Shown here: piece after piece, positions 33,733 to 35,650 of the stretch
Layout: every line of letters starts with the position of its first letter
Numbering within the stretch: position 1 is the first letter of the stretch
NCBI GenBank assembly: GCA_016219225.1
Contig: JACRBX010000076.1
Span: 1 to 35,650 of the forward strand
Direction: 5' to 3'
Source: Deltaproteobacteria bacterium
Lineage (GTDB): Bacteria; Desulfobacterota; RBG-13-43-22
DNA: 35,650 nt
Made by a program: the position numbers and the translations under genes
The notes under the pieces: generated by a model
Databases searched by the model: none
Told to the model about the DNA's origin: nothing
What the model saw: only the letters and a program-made list of their open reading frames with translations

Positions 33733-34484
33733 TAATCATCCCCCAGGTAGGCTCGAATAACTTCAGGGTTGCGCTGCACCTCTTCAGGGGTCCCTTGAGC
33801 AATCTTCCGGCCATAATAGAAGGCGACCATCTGGTCGGCCAGTTTGGAGGCAATCCTTAAATCATGCTCGACTAAAAGGATGGTCATTCGGAACCTGCCC
33901 CGGATCTCATTGATCCGGTAGGCCGACTCTTCTTTTTCCTCAGAGGTCAAGCCGGAAATCGGTTCGTCCAACAAAAGGATTTTGGGTTCCAGGGCCAGGG
34001 CCCGCCCCATTTCTATCCGCTTCTGGACCCCGTAAGGGCAATCGGCCACCCGGGATTTTCGATAGGCCTGAAGATCCAGAAAGTCGATGATCTCTTCGAC
34101 TGTTTCCCGGTGGCGGAGCTCTTCTTTACGGATTCTCAGCAAAGGCGAAAAAGGGTTTTTCTTAAAATGGAGATGGCGCCCGACCAGAAGATTATCCAGG
34201 ACATTCATATTCATAAACAGCCGCAGATTCTGAAAGGTCCGGGCGATTCCCCGGCTGGCAATGGCATCCGGGGAAAGCTTGCGAATATTCTCTCCCTTAA
34301 AAAGGATTTCCCCCTGATTCGGTCGATAGATCCCGGTAAGGCAGTTAAACAGGGTGGTCTTGCCGGATCCATTGGGCCCGATCACGGCGATAATCTTTTC
34401 TTCCGGGACCTGGAGGCCGATACCACTCAAGGCCATGATGCCGCCGAAGCTGATGGACAACTCTTTGATCTCTAATATGGACAT
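33732..34484 (-). CDS. livG: Branched-chain-type ABC transporter ATPase LivG
   Basis: A 250-residue ATPase, the partner of LivF. Walker A is GPNGSGKT at 36-43. RGIARTFQNLRLF and the LLLDEPISGLTSEE Walker B region are typical of LivG. The signature is degenerate: CPYGVQKRIEMGRAL where LSYGQQRRLE is common. There is no good ribosome site before the ATG; dispersed element copy C lies just upstream, between this gene and the substrate-binding protein gene, so this may be where the operon proper begins. Confidence 0.92.
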   Translation of the reverse strand: MSILEIKELSISFGGIMALSGIGLQVPEEKIIAVIGPNGSGKTTLFNCLTGIYRPNQGEILFKGENIRKLSPDAIASRGIARTFQNLRLFMNMNVLDNLLVGRHLHFKKNPFSPLLRIRKEELRHRETVEEIIDFLDLQAYRKSRVADCPYGVQKRIEMGRALALEPKILLLDEPISGLTSEEKEESAYRINEIRGRFRMTILLVEHDLRIASKLADQMVAFYYGRKIAQGTPEEVQRNPEVIRAYLGDD

Positions 34485-34511
34485 AATGCTATCAAGCCCT
34501 CACGCCCCTCT

Positions 34512-34683
34512 GGGGCGCCACGAAGCATAAAAATGGATTCAAGGGGCGAGGGGTCGAGGATTCAAGTGAAAGACGTGTAATTTAAAACCCTTGAGCCCTA
34601 TTTTCGAACTAAGCCCGCATCACCCAAGGGGCACCACGAAGGATGAAAATGGGTTTCGCCGACCCCCGACCCCTGAATGGGAG
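34512..34683 (+). repeat. Dispersed intergenic element, copy C
   Basis: Two half-elements in tandem. First half: CCACGAAGCATAAAAATGG, GATTCAA, then GGGGCGA and GGGGTCGA units, a second GGATTCAAGTGAAAG, AATTTAAAACCC and CTATTTTCGAACTAAG (34598-34613). Second half: GGCACCACGAA, GATGAAAATGGGTTTCGCCG and the 7-bp units CCGACCC, CCGACCC. It is closely similar in order to copy B and in its first half to copy A. It fills the 203-bp gap between the substrate-binding protein gene and livG. Confidence 0.78.
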
Positions 34684-34687
34684 TTGG

Positions 34688-35650
34688 TTAAAATAAGGAT
34701 TTATGAATTACGTAATCGGTAACCGGTACGTGCTTGCCTTTTTCAGCATGTAAAAGCCGTGATCCATTGACACCATGGTGTCGGGTCGGGGAGAAGGTCA
34801 TAGGGGCACCGATCCCTTCGGGCTTCCAGTTCTTGATCATTTCCATCCCTTTGATCAGACTTTCCTGGGTAAGATTCCTTCCGGCATTCTTTAAACCCTC
34901 TACCAGGGTTATCATGGAGACCGCTCCAAAGACAGCCAGATATTCCTTGCCGGCCAGTTTGGGTTCATATTTTTTAAGGATGTCGGATACCCGGTCCATG
35001 GCCGGTTCTCCCGGGACGCCAACCTGACCGGCCCCGGCCGGATAAACCCCTTCCCAGACATCGGCCCCGGCCACATTATACATAATGGGGTCGCCCACCG
35101 GAAAACTCCCTACGGCTTTGGGCCGATAGCCTATCTTGGCCATTTCCTTGAGGATCAGGGCGGCATGGGTCATGGTGGGATACATGAAAATGGTATCGGC
35201 CCCGGATTCCTTAAGCTTCTGGGCATGGGTGCCCATGGTCCTTTCCGTGACTTCATAGGGGATGGCGACCATCAGTTCGGCCTTGCCCGGATTCTTGGAC
35301 AGGGCCATCTTTATCCCTTCCAACCCCATTTTACCATAGTCATCATTCTGGTAGAAGACGGCCAGCTTTTTAGTCCCCAGGTTTTTTATAGCATGGGTAC
35401 CTAAAAACTGCGCCTCATCCTCATAATCCGTATAGGAGACAATGATGTATTTATGTTTTTCCTTGGGATATTTAGCCCAGATACGGTCATCGCCGTAAGC
35501 GTCGATTATAGGAATTTTGTTCTCAAAAAAGAAGTCCTTACAGGCATTGACGACTGCGGTTCCCAGGAGGGCGTTAACGGCAAAAACTTTGCCTTTCATT
35601 TCGGTGAGATTAGCCATGGCCCGGGCCGGATTATACCCATCGTCCTTGAG
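34688..35650 (-). CDS. ABC transporter substrate-binding protein (partial)
   Basis: The C-terminal 320 codons of a periplasmic binding protein of the LivK/type-1 (Peripla_BP_6) class; the start lies beyond the window edge, and the frame stays open through base 35650. The visible part begins LKDDGYNPARAMANLTEM. It contains FFFENKIPIIDAYGDD in the ligand cleft region and ends in TFSPTRHHGVNGSRLLH and a short tail. It should deliver substrate to LivHM. The ligand is not predictable; neighbours suggest an organic acid. It is separated from livG by element C. Confidence 0.88.
   Translation of the reverse strand, partial: LKDDGYNPARAMANLTEMKGKVFAVNALLGTAVVNACKDFFFENKIPIIDAYGDDRIWAKYPKEKHKYIIVSYTDYEDEAQFLGTHAIKNLGTKKLAVFYQNDDYGKMGLEGIKMALSKNPGKAELMVAIPYEVTERTMGTHAQKLKESGADTIFMYPTMTHAALILKEMAKIGYRPKAVGSFPVGDPIMYNVAGADVWEGVYPAGAGQVGVPGEPAMDRVSDILKKYEPKLAGKEYLAVFGAVSMITLVEGLKNAGRNLTQESLIKGMEMIKNWKPEGIGAPMTFSPTRHHGVNGSRLLHAEKGKHVPVTDYVIHKSLF

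Overview
The window looks like a stretch of chromosome from an anaerobic Desulfobacterota (deltaproteobacterial) bacterium. The grounds are indirect: a split F1Fo operon that starts with b'-b and lacks the a and c subunits; a complete Tol-Pal set, so the cell has an outer membrane; pyruvoyl-dependent arginine decarboxylase beside a deoxyhypusine-synthase-like enzyme; two 3-hydroxyacyl-CoA dehydrogenases; and a Liv-type transporter operon that carries an acyl-CoA ligase. Taxonomy is inference, because no rRNA is present. I saw no tRNA, phage, transposase or CRISPR array.

Layout. 1-4122: a partial unknown gene on the minus strand, a YqgE/AlgH gene with its own promoter, an unknown helical protein, a minus-strand pair (unknown protein plus metallo-beta-lactamase-fold hydrolase), then a divergently transcribed 3-hydroxybutyryl-CoA dehydrogenase and a small antitoxin-like gene. 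4289-10545: the ATP synthase operon b'-b-delta-alpha-gamma-beta-epsilon, closed by a strong terminator. 10768-15734: a sugar-isomerase-like TIM-barrel protein, then ileS-lspA-lgt. 16055-17246: a GcvH-like protein without its lipoyl lysine, next to a sirtuin that has no ordinary start codon. 17299-22324: tolQ-tolR-tolA-tolB-pal-cpoB, with cpoB broken at a run of seven A. 22399-24537: a divergent phosphoglycerate kinase and an RNase-H-like exonuclease. 24561-26585: a polyamine cluster (arginine decarboxylase, a truncated agmatinase remnant, a DHS-like enzyme). 26614-28308: a small Ala/Pro lipoprotein and a second hydroxyacyl-CoA dehydrogenase. 28385-35650 (minus strand): substrate-binding protein (cut by the window edge), livG, livF, acyl-CoA ligase, livM, livH and a DsbC-like protein.

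How the genes fit together. The Liv transporter, its acyl-CoA ligase and the two hydroxyacyl-CoA dehydrogenases suggest uptake, CoA activation and beta-oxidation-type use of organic acids. lspA and lgt process lipoproteins such as Pal, CpoB and the small Ala/Pro protein. The arginine decarboxylase and DHS-like enzyme fit arginine to agmatine to putrescine to homospermidine, but the agmatinase step is broken here.

The signal I find least explained lies between genes. Short tandem repeats with a strict 7-bp (sometimes 8-bp) period recur at seven or more intergenic sites, each with a different unit. Several share the form GGYNNAA. Some are embedded in a dispersed element of about 100-180 bp that is present in three copies (10635, 15791 and 34512). 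The second most interesting signal is the pairing of the lipoyl-less GcvH-like protein with the sirtuin.
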